Of a DNA stretch of 64,000 nucleotides, positions 12,678 to 25,355 are shown in pieces. Origin of the DNA: Alnus glutinosa (taxonomy: Eukaryota; Streptophyta; Magnoliopsida; Fagales; Betulaceae); contig NC_084895.1 in assembly GCF_958979055.1 (NCBI RefSeq), positions 21,126,501 through 21,190,500 of the forward strand, read 5' to 3'. Under the pieces are notes generated by a model. The model was not told the DNA's origin and made no database searches. It saw nothing but the letters and a program-made list of their open reading frames with translations. Positions within the stretch are counted from its first letter, which is position 1. Every line of letters starts with the position of its first letter. A program made the position numbers and the translations under genes.

Positions 12678-14377
12678 TCACTGATTCTCTACTTATGGAA
12701 CAATCCGAACGCAAGGGATGTGGGCTATCTTCAACGACTCTGGTTCTTGATCTTTCAACAGAGGACAGTTCCAGATATAAAGCTCCAGGAGTGAGGGAGA
12801 GAAGCCATCCTCTGGAAAGGACGTCAGATTTTCACAATTACAAATACACAAATATTCAAGAGAGGCAAGGTCTTGAAAGCCTTTGGAAGATATATAAGCA
12901 TTTCAAATTTGGGAAGTCTACGATGGAGAGGTGGCTTAAAGAGGCAGGTAGCATCATCTCTGAGAAGGACACCAGATACGAAGAGCCACCGTAAATTTCA
13001 AGTTCTTTAAGAGAGGTAAGCTTGTACAATTCCCACTAAAAAAAGGTCTCATTAAACAACACCATATCATCGATAGAAAGTGATGTTAGGTTGGTTGGAA
13101 AACCAACTTCCGAAAAGGATACATTAATGTTTGGACATTTTCTAATCGACAAATTTTGAAAAGAGGTGAGGTTTAGTATGCAGTTGGGCAGGACCTGCAT
13201 TTTCTCACATTCGCTAATCCCAAGAGATCTCAGGTTGGCAGGGAGCAACCCTTTGTTAGGGAACGAACCAAGAGTTTGACAATTGAAAATAAAAATCTTA
13301 TCTAGATGGCAGAGGCTCTGTATGCCCATTGGTAAGGATTTAAGGTTCTGACAAGAATGGATACGAATGACTTCAAGAGACAAGTTGTGATGGAAGCTCT
13401 TCGCTATTGACTCCAGCTTCTTACAATCTAGAATTTCGAGTTCTTTAAGTGTTGCAGGTAATTCTTCGGTTGACGTTAAGGATATGAGGGATGGACAATC
13501 ATCAATATGCAAAAACTTAAGAAGAGATGTGTTACTACTGCAATTGTTGACATCATCACCATCCACCAAAACCAGCATATTACAGTGAGCTATCCATAGT
13601 CGCTTTAGAGTTGGAGGTAGTTGGCTTATTGCAAAGTACGCCAGTGAAGTACAGCCACTAATATAAATAGACTCAACATACATGTTGTTGCACATCATTG
13701 GCTTGGGTAAAGATTTCAGGACCGAGCAATCTGTTATCTCAATTGCTTTAAGTTTAGATGGCAAACCCAATTGTAGCTGTTGTTCCACTTCTTTTGTCAC
13801 TAAAGAAACTAGTTTGGGACAATCAGAAATCCTCAGAAGATGAAGACATGGTAGATTTTTTAGCAATCCCACATCATTTGACCACAAAGGCACAAGCTCC
13901 TCACAATTTTGAATCGTCAAATCTTTCACCTTTGTCAAATCTTCCATAATTAACCCTTCTATTTGCCACGTGAATTCTGAAATTCTTGAAAGATATGAGA
14001 AGCATAGTGAGATGAATTAAACATTACCATTATGCACCGCCCCTTTCGATCCCCCAATTTCTAGGTTGCAGTGCTCTGGAAAGCTGGAAATTGAAATCAC
14101 CAATTGTCTGCATTAATTTATCACAATATTTTCTAATAAGGAAGGTGGTTTGGTAACTTACCCGCCAGCTTGGGACACCTTGTAATAGAAAGCTTACATA
14201 GTTTTGGGATTTCTCCACTAGGAATCCAGTTCTCCCACTCTTGCATATTCTCAAAATGCAAAGTCTCCAAGGATCTAAAAGGTTGTAAGCAACCATCCCC
14301 ATAAAAATCAGGTCCAATAATTTTCACACTGGCCACGCCTTCGATTAAAAGGTGTTTGAGTGACGGTAATTGGCCAA
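12678..14377 (-). pseudogene. NLR pseudogene piece 3: C-terminal LRRs
   Basis: It resumes exactly where piece 2 stops (SVGQLPSLKHLLIEG after the CTGAT/CTAAT duplication). An open stretch of 303 codons (13947-13036) carries irregular LRRs of the LKxLxIxxCxxL type and ends at TAG where the sister has a GAA codon. Homology continues to the stop at 12678-12680. Further small indels near 14140-14155 and 12890 disturb the frame. Confidence 0.9.
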
Positions 14378-15279
14378 CTGATTGTGACGACCCATTTTTT
14401 TTTTTTTGATACAAACATAAACGAGTCCTCATAGTGGCACGACGATGTGTCCCAAAGCCAACATATGGTATATATCCCATAATATATACACCTGGTAAAT
14501 CAGAGTATAACATATAACTAACTATGCAGCAGAAACATAAACCTGAATAGCGAAAGGCATAGCTTATATATCTATTACAAATTATTTACAATACATAGCC
14601 ATTTAACATCTATATGTTGAAGTCTTATCAACATAATATTTAAACAACAGGAATGGCTTATACAATAACAAGTGACCAAAGCGTCACAAGCCATAAACAA
14701 AACCTATAAAATAGTGGACAACTGTGGTCCAACCATTACGACCGTCGCAGCGAGCTTCGGTCATATTATCCCAAGTGCACATCTACAACACTCTCCCCTA
14801 CGACCGGAGTACCTGTAGCTAAAGGAACATCTATACGGTTGTGAGGGTTTGCTACATCCGTATAGGTGGAATTATGAGCCCACTGTCTTAGCATAAATAA
14901 ATACACTAAGACCTCAGAGGTATACTATTCACTGAGTTTTCGCAAAGAACCAACTTTACTTCTTCTAGTCATGCGTACACTATAACAGCCACCAATTTTA
15001 TAAACTTTTGTTTGAAAACCCCCATAGCTGATATAGCAAGCACCGACTAATAGAAAACATTTAAACATACTAGGCAGCTAAGATTATACGTAGAAGATTT
15101 GTTATAGGAAACAATGGCATTTAAATCATGCAACCATCCGATAGAAATATACATAAGTTCTTTTCCATTGAGATTCTTATGCATACTAATACGTCTAGCA
15201 AAACTACTCACAATATAAAACATCACATTCATGAAAACTATGCTATACATGCTCATGTAAGTTTCTGTTGTATTCATAT

Positions 15280-15620
15280 GGGGCGTTGGTCCCCCAATAC
15301 TAGTTCATGCGTATGTTCCTAAGGGGGGTAAATCTCCCAATACTAGTTCATGTGTACGTTCGTATGGGGCGTAAATCCCCCTGGGGCGTCGGTCCCCCCA
15401 TAGTTTATGCGTGTGTTCGTATGGGGCGTATGTCCCCCCACTAGTTCATACGTAAGGGGCGTAGATCCCCCTGGGGCGTACATCCCCCACTAGTTTATGC
15501 GTTTGGGGCGTAGATCCCCCTGGGGCGTATGTCCCCCTTTTAGTTCATGCGTCTGGGGCGTAGATCCCCTTGAGGCGTATGTCCCCCTTCTAGTTCATTC
15601 CTATGGGGCATAGATCCCCC
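15280..15620. repeat. GGGGCGTAGATCCCC-type hairpin array in LTR C
   Basis: About a dozen units of the form GGGGCGTNNATCCCC, often in pairs and separated by TAGTTCATGCGT-like spacers, are tandemly arranged. Each unit can fold on itself through its G and C runs. On the family strand the unit reads GGGGGACCAACGCCCC at its first copy, nearly identical to the single unit of LTR D. Confidence 0.85.
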
Positions 15621-18429
15621 TAATAGTTTGTTTATGCGTTCATGCTTCATGCTCAATGCTCATGCTTAAATACTATACATTTAATTTCATAATCATGCTT
15701 TTAACACATGCTTTCTTTATAAAACATAAACAGTTCTACATGTCATTTCTTAGACAATTTTCATAACTTAAATTTTCAACTTATACTCGCTCTAAAATCA
15801 CATATCATATTCATATTTCAAAACATCATCATAATTTGAATATACTCAAAAGTACTCAAAGCATCCAAAACAGATCATAATCAACATACAGATGATTTAG
15901 GTTTGTAAAACACTATACATTTTACAATTCATCATATATGAAAATAATACTTCTCAGTGAGTAGAATATTCACCTTGGCTGCATAGGATTCATGACTCAA
16001 ATACTCCCCGTATTCTATTTACTTGAACTCTATATTGGAGAACAAGTTGAAGTCTCCAATCATAACACGTGCCTGCAAACATTTATGACGTCAGACTAAC
16101 TATTGGATCTCATACCCTTATGACACCTAAACTACCCATGTGCTTACACGACGCGTTACCTGCTTCTAAAGCTAGTTAGATACCTTAGACTATTATTAGG
16201 TTAATCATTGGTTCTATGTTCGTGTTTATTTTTTTATTATCAATAAGATGTATTCACTATTTTCATTAGTTTATATATTGTTGTTGTATCATATTATTAT
16301 TTTTAACCCTATTTATAGCTTGTTATTTATTTACTAAATTAACAACATATATACTTAAGCCATATATATGTATACGCATACGTATATACATATACATATA
16401 CAACACTTAATCCTAATCCATTGGTGTACATAAATACTATGTGTACATGGATATGTGAGTTGGTTACTAAGCTACCTTGTTATCATTATTAGCTGTTAAG
16501 CATTATATTTTGTTTATCCACTTAAGCTAACTAAGTGTATTTGGTCCATATACATATATATATGTACACATATATGTATAGGAGGCTTACTAAGCTAAGC
16601 ATAACCTCATAACACACTAAGGTATTTTATAATACTTAGGTAGGCGCGTTAATTACTTAGTTACATTACCAAATGGATCCAGAACCTATTTAGGTATCTC
16701 AATAACCTTACTAATTTATATTTATCAACCTAAGGTTATTTGGACAGTTTACAACTCTTTGACATTCTTATCTTAATCGTTGTCCCCTATGATATAAATA
16801 TTAGGCTTTAGGTTTGTAGCTTATTTCATTTCTTATCCTTAAATATAGTTACTAATATATTCAATGCTTTATCCTTATTAATTACTAATCATCTAAGTAG
16901 TTTAGATTATAGAACATTGATCTTGTTTAACTTATTAGTTTAGTACATCATATTAGATTAAATTACAATCACATATTGCAATATATTTATTTATTAAAGC
17001 TTGAGGCATATACATAAACATCAAAGCTAAGAATTATACTTAGAATTAATTCATTATTAGTTCATAACTCATATGGATTCTATTACGTCCATTTCGATAT
17101 TTAATTGGTTATAACTTACTCATTGATTCTTGTATTTCCTTTATATCAGTTTATAATTATTCACTTGTCACACTATCCATTTATTTGTTTATCATTACTA
17201 CCCATTTATCTTGATCTTAATCCAACCCTTGTACATATACAGATTCACATTTTCCGTTTACACGAAAGGGAACTAAACACGTTAACTTCAATCATCAAAA
17301 TATCAATTCTTATCTAACAAACCAACCTACATAATCTTTCATTCCCTATTCCAACCACCCTTGCTATTTACATCGAAGGATTACACATTAACTTCAACAT
17401 CAAATATCAACTTCTCAAGAAAACAACCAAGCAATAACACTTTCCAAATCACCAATTTAAGTCCAAAAACCCCATAAATCCATCCCATAAAATTGCAATG
17501 AAAATCCCAATGCCTAGATCCAATCTCGGTTAATATCAACCCTAAACTTACAAATCCAAACAATAAACTATTCGGTTACTTAAACAAGACTAAACAAAAT
17601 TAGATTTGGACCTACATCAAAATACCCATCAATCTAACCCTAAAACAATAAATCCAAGCTACTAAAAACAGCAAACATCTAACATCAACCCAAATACCAT
17701 CTAGGCAGAGGATCCATAACAAAGCCCCAATCGAGACTTTCCAAAACCACAACTAAAACCTGAAAATAAATTCAAGCTTCAAAAACCCACTCTAACAAAC
17801 ATCAACCGGTAGCTACATCAACCCCAATGGAACCCAACCAAGCAATCAATCGAAACCCATCACTCACAGCACACACACGGCCAACCCAAACAGGGGATAA
17901 CACCACAAAATCATCAATCTCACAATACCCAAAATGTACTAACAAAAACTCAATCGGTTGCTACAAAATCCACACCATTACAAGTGAGAACCGAAACAGG
18001 AGAGACCCATAAATTTTAACCCAAAAGAACCCTAAATTCGAACCCATCCAAGAACATAACAACCCATGCAATTTTCTAGTTCTAAGATCAATGGGTAAAA
18101 CAAAAATACAAAGGAAAGTTAGAAATTCTACCTCAAAGTCCCTCATGGCCAGAACCCTCTTCTTCTTCTCAGCACCGAGCCACCACACCAACAGCTCACT
18201 CTCACATTCGGTAGCTCACTACCTCTCTCACAGTCTCGGGCTCTTTCCCTCACAACGCGTGCGTGTGTGAAGAAGAGAGAAGGAGGAGAGAAGTCGGGAG
18301 AGGAAGAAAGGAAAAGGAGAAGGGAAGAAAAGAAATGGAGAAGCAGCGTGAAAGTGAGAAAGATAGGGTAAAAGAAAAGAAAGAAAAGAAGGAGAAATGG
18401 GGAAGAAGGCACGTGTGGTTGAGAAATAA

Positions 18430-18721
18430 GGGGAGAAGATAACCTTGGAGTTGTTTGGTAATAGATTGTGAATTGGAATATTTATTTGAATAGTAGTAGA
18501 AAGTGATTGATGTGATATAAAATTTGAGAATGTTTTATAGGAAAGTGAAAAAGTTTTGTTTTGTAGTGGATTTTTTTATTTGAATAGTAATAAAAAATTA
18601 TTGATATGATGTAAAAAGTGTAAAAAAGTTAGAATGTTTTTGATTTGATATTTTTGGGAGAAGTGAAATGGGAATTGGAAATTTTCCAATTGGTTACCAA
18701 ACAGGCTCCTTATCTTCTCCC
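18430..18721. mobile_element. Foldback MITE inside LTR C
   Basis: The left end (GGGAGAAGATAA, then GTTTGGTAA) and the reverse complement of the right end match over about 28 bp apart from a 4-bp gap. The GTTTGGTAA core occurs in PIF/Harbinger-like and hAT-like MITEs. I could not fix a target duplication, so the class is open. Confidence 0.6.
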
Positions 18722-18906
18722 ACCCAATCCTAGCCCAACACATGGCGAAGGTGAGATATTTTTTTTATTTTAATACATATGCTTCTATAAATTACAATAG
18801 CACCCCACAACATTTTCATTCTTTCATTTGTTAATTGGTATTTAACACTCACATTAAGTCTAACTACATTTTACCCATACAATTAATTATTTATTCAACT
18901 AGGACC

Positions 18907-18908
<2 letters not shown>

Positions 18909-18963
<55 letters not shown>
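18909..18963. repeat. (ATT)n microsatellite
   Basis: About 18 uninterrupted ATT units within LTR C. Confidence 0.95.
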
Positions 18964-18965
<2 letters not shown>

Positions 18966-19110
18966 CATTTCTATTATTTAATCTTAGACTTATTTTATTT
19001 TGATAACATAATTATTATTACCTCAAATATAATTAGTAATCTCATCCATTAATAAATAAGATTTATAAATTGCTAGATTACTTATTTAATTTCTTGGTTT
19101 TTACACTAAT

Positions 19111-20744
19111 GGCAATGACGTGCACTTTGCACAACTTTCAATCTCCAAGCGCACCATATTAGAAAATGAGGGAACTTTTAGCCAGGTTGGAAATTTTGCA
19201 CAACCATAGTGTTTGACAGTGAGCTTTTTCAAACCCTTGTGAGGTTGTAGAATGTTAAGTACGTCAAATTCACTCGTTCTATCTTGTGATTCATCTAAGT
19301 TGCCATTCCATTCCAATGACAACCTATAGAGATTGTGCTTTTCAATTAACCTAGCGTCCCTCACATCCTCACGATTAATCACATTTTCCAATCCTGAAAT
19401 GCAAAGTGTCTCTCGAAGATGTAACAAAGGCCCTAACTCCTTTATTACCCGGGAATAACTACCTTTTCCCACAACTATATTTGACAATGATTGGAGACAA
19501 GTTAATTTACCCATTTGCGGAGGCATTCCTTCCAATGCATTTGCTCCTCGAATGTTGAGATGTCGCAAATTGACTAGGTTACCAAACGTTGAAGGTAGTT
19601 TCTTTATATAATAGCAGCACTCCAATATCAATGTCTGTAAATTGTAGAGAGTGGCTACTGAGTCGGGCAAGCTTCTTATTGTAGTCCAAGAAAGGTCAAG
19701 GAACCGTAGATATTTCAAATCACCGATTGATTCTGGTAGCTCATACATGCGGTATCCACTGAAAGAGAGCACCCTTAAGCGTTGTAGTTTTGGCAACAAT
19801 TTAAGAGGAACATTACTAGTCAAGCAACACCTACCTAGAAATGAAAGCATAAAAGGCAGGAAGGTTCGTGAACATGTCAGATCATTAAAAACTTCAAACT
19901 TTTGAATGCCATCAAGGTAACCACCCAAATAAGACAAATATCGAGCCTTTGTAGAAGGTTTCCTTCCATTATTATCCCAAACTCTATCCTCCATTTTAAA
20001 GCAAATATCTCCTGCAACCCATTGAGCCAAAATCGTTGATGAGGTCATGCATTAGATATTGCGATTCATCCTCGAATGATTGTTGGAAAAATGACCTCGA
20101 CAGCAAATTGCGAAAATACTCGCTACCCAAATCTTCCATTCGTTTTTTTCCCTTCTCGTGGTTGAAGTAAACCTTCTGCCATCCATAATAGAACCAAACG
20201 CTTCTCCTCAAATAAGTAGTCCTTGGGGAGTATTGAACAATACGCAAAACACCTCTTTAAATGTGAAGGGAGATGATGATAGCTCAACATAAGAGCTGCA
20301 TAAATTTCACTTTCCATTTGTGGTAAATCCCATATCTTGCTCTTCAATACATCTTCCCACTCATGACGATTCATTTTACTGAGCAAGAAGCCATCGAGTA
20401 CTTTTGCTGCCAAAGGGGAGCCTTTACACCTTTTAACTATTTCATCACCAATATCTTTGAGGTTTAGATGTGCACTAAAGTCTCTTGTCCTCAATGCATG
20501 ATGTGCCAATATAGACAAACAAACATCATTTGTAACTCTTTCAGAGAGTAAGCAGCTGGAATGGTACCTGTCATTGATGAAACTCCCTCGTTGCGAGTTG
20601 TGATGACAATTGTACTTCTCGGAGCCCCTGCTTCGAAAGTAGCACGTAGGATACTCCCATCATGGTAGTTCTCATTCCGAAGATCATCTAGAACGACAAA
20701 AAACTTCTTCCATTTCAATTTCTCCTTTAGTTTGTTTTGCAGCC
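19111..20744 (-). pseudogene. NLR pseudogene piece 2: NB-ARC core and first LRRs
   Basis: Three overlapping frames read in order: [17 protein letters not shown] (kinase-2; the sister has LDDLWN), [10 protein letters not shown] (RNBS-B), [13 protein letters not shown] (GLPL position, here GSPL), [14 protein letters not shown] (RNBS-D), QYLMHDLIND (MHD), then leucine-rich repeats such as LPESIGDLKYLRFLDLS. Frame changes sit at about 20533, 20143-20149 and 20029-20032. It is bounded by LTR B on the N-terminal side and LTR C on the C-terminal side. Confidence 0.92.
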
Positions 20745-20997
20745 AATTTTGTAATGTCCAGGACATTTTGTAATAACTATAACACGAAATTTGGGTAAAT
20801 AATTAACTTAAGTTAATTTAGTGTCTTTAAAATGCAAGAAAATATTTTTAGGTCCAAAAAAAGAAAAAAAAAAAAAGGAATTATAGAATTTAAATAAGGA
20901 AATAGAAAATAAAACAAAAGAAAATATAAAAAAAAAAATAAGTAATTATATATAATATATATAAAAGAGAAAATAAAATAAAAATAATTAATTAATT

Positions 20998-21002
<5 letters not shown>

Positions 21003-21036
<34 letters not shown>
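21003..21036. repeat. (TA)n microsatellite in LTR B
   Basis: About 17 TA units, followed by the family's GCGCAGG...CCTGCGCC inverted repeat. Confidence 0.9.
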
Positions 21037-21039
<3 letters not shown>

Positions 21040-22759
21040 GAAGTGGTGAGGCGCAGGGCGCATGACCTGCGCCCCACCACTAAACAAGAAGGGCCATGTG
21101 GCCCTTCTAAAAGAAAGGAAGGAAAAAAAAAAAATAATAATAAAACAAAAAGAAAGAGAAAAAGTAGAGAGCATGAGGTGCACTTAAAAGAAAAAGGAAA
21201 AGGGAAAAATGAGATTTCATCAGACCATCAGAGCCGTGAGACCTGGGGTAGGGAAAATGAGGGTTTTCCTTTGTAGAAAAATCACGATCCACAAAGATCC
21301 AACGGTCCGATCTTCAATCCGTCTTCGGTAACGTGATCCTTGCACTTGGATCTACGTTTCCACCGATCGTTTTGAGGTAAAACACTAAACTCATGATTTC
21401 GTAATTTTGGGTTAAAATATTGAAATGTGAGTTTAATCTAGTATTTTCTTTAGGTAATGGGTTACTTGGAACTTACTTAAGACTACCAAAACCATGAGTT
21501 TTGGTTTGGTGAATTTTGGTGAGTTTCCTTAAACCCTAACTTTTGGGTTTTGTATTTTAATTGCGATTTCTTGTGTTTAATCCTAAATAAATCTTATGGG
21601 TTAGTGTTATTAGTGTTTAAATAGCAATATTATGTTATGGGTTAGTAAAATAAGTTATGGTTTAAGTTTGGAAACTCTAATTTGATGGGTTAAATTAATT
21701 TAGAGTTTTTAAGTGTTTAAAACCTAGATTGTTAATTTGTGGATTAATTGTGGTTATAGTGATAATTAATCCCAAAGTAGTTATGGGTTTTGTAAAAAAA
21801 AAAATAAGTATTTATGAATTAGGTTCTAATATTAGTAAAGATAAATAATTATGGGTATTTAGCTTAAATAGTATTTGCGAAGTTAACCATAGGATTTTCT
21901 TATAGGTTAATGTTATTTTAAATGAGTTGATGATTTAAGTTAATAAGTTAATAATTATTGTAAAAGATTAATGAAAATAATATTAGAGTTAATGATATTG
22001 AGAAAATGTTAGTGAAAAATAATCTAGAGATTAGTGAATATAATTTTAGGGCTAATATTATTATAAGTGTTAGTGAAAATAATTTACGGGTTTGTAAAAT
22101 TAATTGCAGGTTAGTAATTAATTAAATAGTAATTTTAATATCTAATCCTTAGTAAATACTTCGGGTTAGTATTATTTGAGTTTTAGATAGTGTCTAAGAT
22201 TTATATGTAGACGTTTGGAACCCTTAAAAATATTATGGGTTTTCCAACGATTTAGCCTTGAGCGATTCAAGTGCTAATTAGGGTGTTAATTATTTAAAGT
22301 GCTAAATAGTACAATGTGTTATTCCACAGTGATACATTGCAAGGTGGTGTCTAGGATACCTAGTGCTTAATATCCGCACAGCCAAGGTGAGTATTCTACT
22401 CACTGAGAAGTATTATTTTCATATATGATAAATTGCAAAATATATGTATTGTTTACAAACCTAAACCAACTGTATCTTGATTGTGATATGTTTTGAATGA
22501 TTTGAATACTTTTGAGTATATTAAAATTATGATGATGTTTTGAAATATGAATATGAAATATGATTTTAGAGTGAGTATAAGTTGGAAATTTAAGTTGTGC
22601 AAATTGTCTAAAAAATGATATGTTGGTCTGTTTATGTTTTATAAAGAAATCATGTGTTTGATTATGTAATTAACTGTATATTGTTTTAAGGCATGACGCA
22701 TAAGCATATGAACGCTAAACGTGCATCGAAGTGAGGTTCATAGCCCACGAGAAATTATC

Positions 22760-23000
22760 CATGGGTTAGATTCCCATGAGGTGCCTTCTTGGGTTAGATT
22801 CCCTTGAGGTACTAGTACTTTCTTGGGTTAGATTCCCTTGAAGTATTCACGAGGTACTTGCTTGGGTTAGATTCCCTTGAAGTCCTCGTCCATGGGTTAG
22901 ATTCCCATGAGGTGCCTGCTTGGGTTAGATTCTCTTGAGGTACTAGTGCTTGCTTGGGTTAGATTCCTTTGAAGCATCATGCTTGGGTTAGATTCCCAAG
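22760..23000. repeat. GGGTTAGATTCCC hairpin array in LTR B (8 units)
   Basis: Eight copies of GGGTTAGATTC(C/T)C occur with alternating CAT/CTT flanks; several are perfect inverted repeats, for example CATGGGTTAGATTCCCATG. The array occupies the position where LTRs A and D have one GGGGG-N-CCCC unit, but the unit sequence differs apart from the G-run/C-run plan. Confidence 0.88.
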
Positions 23001-23962
23001 ACATAGAACAATTAACATGAGCATGCATAACATTGTTTTTATGAGTGATGTTTTTATATTATGTGTAGTTTTGCTAGACATATTAGTATGCATAAGAGTC
23101 TCAATGGAAAATAGCTTATGTATATTTTTATCGGATAGTTGCATGATTTAAATGCTATTGGTTTTTAAGTCTCACTGCATCAAAAGTATTATAGTAGGTG
23201 AGGAGGTATGTAGTTGTTTCCAGCAATGGAACTTCTGCGTATATGCTCAGCTGCACAGTACGTTTTAAATGTTTTCTATTAGTCGGTGTTTGCTATATCA
23301 GCTATGGGGGTTTTCAAACAAAAGTTTATAAAATTGGTGGCTGTTATAGTGTACGCATGACTAGAAAAGAAAAGTTGGTTCTTTGCAAAAACTCAGTGAA
23401 TAGTATACCTCTGATGTCTTAGTGTATTCATTTATGCTAAGGCGGTGGGCTTATAATTCCACCTGTACGGATGCGGCAACCCCTCGCAACCGTGCAGACA
23501 TTGATGCTTTGGTTACAGGTTCTGCGGATATAGATATTGACTCGTCCACCTAGCGTATGTGATGCTATGATTGGAGCACATCGCGACAGTCATAAGTCAC
23601 GGACTCATGGGTAGTCCGCATTTTGGGTATTTTATCTATGGCTCGTGTCCTACGTGGCACATGTATTTGTTAAGCCTATATTTTAGAATGTAATTAGTGT
23701 AATATGTTATATAAGCCTTAAATAAATAGACTTGTAAATGGCTCTTGTTGTAATTAACTGTTGTATATTAGATGTATTTTCGCTTATGATATGTGTTCCG
23801 CTGCACATTGATTACTATGTTCCGCTGTTAAATGTAACTCTGATTATCTGGTGCATGTTATGGGATATGTGTCATATGTTGGCTGAGCGACATGTAGTCG
23901 TGCCACTGTGAAGATCCGTTTGTACGTTTCAAAAAAAAAAAAAAATGGGCCGTCACAAATTT

Positions 23963-24686
23963 AGATCCTTACCCTCACAGTTTTCGGAGGTGAAAGACTG
24001 TAAAATTGTTTTTGTCACTCTAACCGCATCGAAATCTTCAGCAACACAAGCCCATGCCTTCACTTTGAAAAAGCTCTCAACCTTTTGATCATTGTACACA
24101 AGCTGAGCAAGAGTTGTCTTTCCTATGCTCCCCATACCAATTATAGGAAGCACAGAGAGTTGAGCAACCCTACCTTCTTTAGCCAGCACAAATTCAAGTA
24201 GAGCATCTTTATCTCCCTTATTCTGTATGTCCTCCTCCTATCAACATTTTCGTTCAATTTCAAATCATCTTTTTGCTTCACCATCTCGTTGAATCGAGCT
24301 GTGATTTCCCCCATCTCTGACCCCAGCCAATTGTTGATCTTAATAGCACTCGAAGTGAAACCATGGATTAATTTCCGTGGCTTACTTGTGCGGGCATGAT
24401 TTCCTCTTATCAGTTTCTGTCGCAAAGCTTTTGTGGCAAACTCATTGAGTATGTCATCCGCATCGTAAGCCAAGTCTCTGAGATCATCCAGCCACCTCTT
24501 CACTGCAATGCCATTATGTTGCTTCTCCTCCGCATCATCAAGCACTGCCTCAACTCTTGGCAGCATTTTGCTCCACTTTTCCAGCTTCTTTCCAAGTCCT
24601 TCTTGGCGAGAAAAGTTTACCAGCTCTGGAGATGCCAGACGGTCAAATAGGACTCCGAGGAAATCAGAAAGGACGACCTCTGCCAT
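23963..24686 (-). pseudogene. NLR pseudogene piece 1: coiled-coil and P-loop
   Basis: It starts at ATG 24684-24686 with MAEVVLSDFLGVLFDRLASP, the N-terminal Rx-type coiled-coil, followed by WLDDLRDLAYDADDILNEF, the counterpart of the EDVID region. After a frame break near 24212 a second reading frame gives IIGMGSIGKTTLAQLVYND, an intact P-loop, then the RNBS-A region up to LQSFTSENCEGKDL. The piece stops at LTR B, at the AATTT target duplication (23958-23962). Confidence 0.9.
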
Positions 24687-24779
24687 TGTTTTCGTGATGA
24701 ATCAGTTAAAAGGATGCAAGGGTTAAGAGTAGCCAAGCACTGAAAGCAGAAAGCGTATTAGAATTGATAAATAAAAAAG

Positions 24780-25260
24780 AACAAATCAGTTCTTATTATT
24801 AATAAAATTGATAAAATTCGTTAATGTGTCACATCAACAAGAATTAGGCGAACAACCCAAATGACAAATAAATTATTTTTCATTTAGGCTTCGTTCGGCT
24901 ATCTCCAAATATGCTTTGAGGGGGAGTGGTTCGACCACCCCCATTTAGCATATTAATAAATTTTCTCAACTTTTCTAATAGTGTGGACTAAATTATTGCT
25001 TTTTGCTTACTCCAATTAGTATTTAATAATTTTTTAAAACTCCGAGAACTTTTTGTCAAAACTCCAAATCACTAGCACCAAAAATACATTTATCTTTATC
25101 TTTTTCCTTTTTTTAATGCATTGTCTAAAAAGTTATTTTAGTAAGTTTTTATATAAAAGAAAAAGAAAAGAAAAGAAAAGAAAAAAAGTCAATTAGGGTG
25201 GTCATGCAGTGAGCCTTGTTCCACTTAGTGAGGCTACACACCATACGTGGGTCCTTTTTT
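24780..25260 (-). repeat. NLR upstream-flank repeat, copy at unit 1
   Basis: This matches 5330-5870 and scattered parts of 50640-50830 and 52915-52990 (shared phrases include AATGCATTGTCTAAAA and GTCAATTAGGGTGG). It directly precedes the CC start at 24686 and so probably contains the old promoter. No TATA box is claimed. Confidence 0.65.
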
Positions 25261-25355
25261 TTTTTTTTTTTTGTACAGAAATTCTACAAACCGATTTGTA
25301 GGAAATTTTATACAACCCACATATAAGAGTGATATGTGTTCTTGAAATTTCCTAC

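Larger units (their letters stand above)
14383..19105 (-). mobile_element. Long LTR, copy C (4723 bp) inside the NLR pseudogene
   Basis: On the plus strand it starts TGTGACGACCC and ends TTTTTACA; the family orientation is therefore minus. Flanks CTGAT (14378-14382) and CTAAT (19106-19110) are a 5-bp target duplication with one mismatch, and the sister NLR has the single CTGAT followed by GGCAAT at the matching point. No retroviral ORFs are visible. It is the longest copy, containing an expanded hairpin array, a foldback element and a long (ATT)n run. Confidence 0.88.
20750..23957 (+). mobile_element. Long LTR, copy B (3208 bp) inside the NLR pseudogene
   Basis: It begins TGTAATGTCC and ends GGCCGTCACA, with a perfect 5-bp target duplication AATTT (20745-20749 and 23958-23962). 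The sister NLR reads straight through this point (about 48408-48412). The 5' part matches LTR A, with the same CAGACCTG-type G+C-rich hairpin (about 21052-21080) and AAGATCCAACGGTCC block. Internal ORFs are short and not recognisable. Confidence 0.9.
12678..24686 (-). pseudogene. CC-NB-ARC-LRR (RPP13-like) pseudogene, split by LTRs B and C
   Basis: This is a full-length relic of the same gene type as the copy at 49208-45056, in three pieces: 24686-23963, 20744-19111 and 14377-12678. Besides two LTR insertions it has a deletion of about 55 bp in the linker before the P-loop (near 24212), a one-base loss near 20533, one-base gains in a T7 run (20143-20149) and an A4 run (20029-20032), and an E-to-TAG stop near 13036. 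It cannot make a full receptor. Domain order CC, NB-ARC, LRR and the stop position (12678-12680) match the sister gene, so the damage came after the duplication or hit one copy only. Confidence 0.92.

Noticed and set aside
12695-12994. 99-codon plus-strand open frame
   Set aside because: It is antisense to the C-terminal LRRs of the NLR pseudogene.
15280-15620. CRISPR-like array of regularly spaced palindromic repeats
   Set aside because: Spacers are themselves repeats, unit spacing varies, and the context is a plant LTR. The array at 22760-23000 is rejected as CRISPR for the same reasons.
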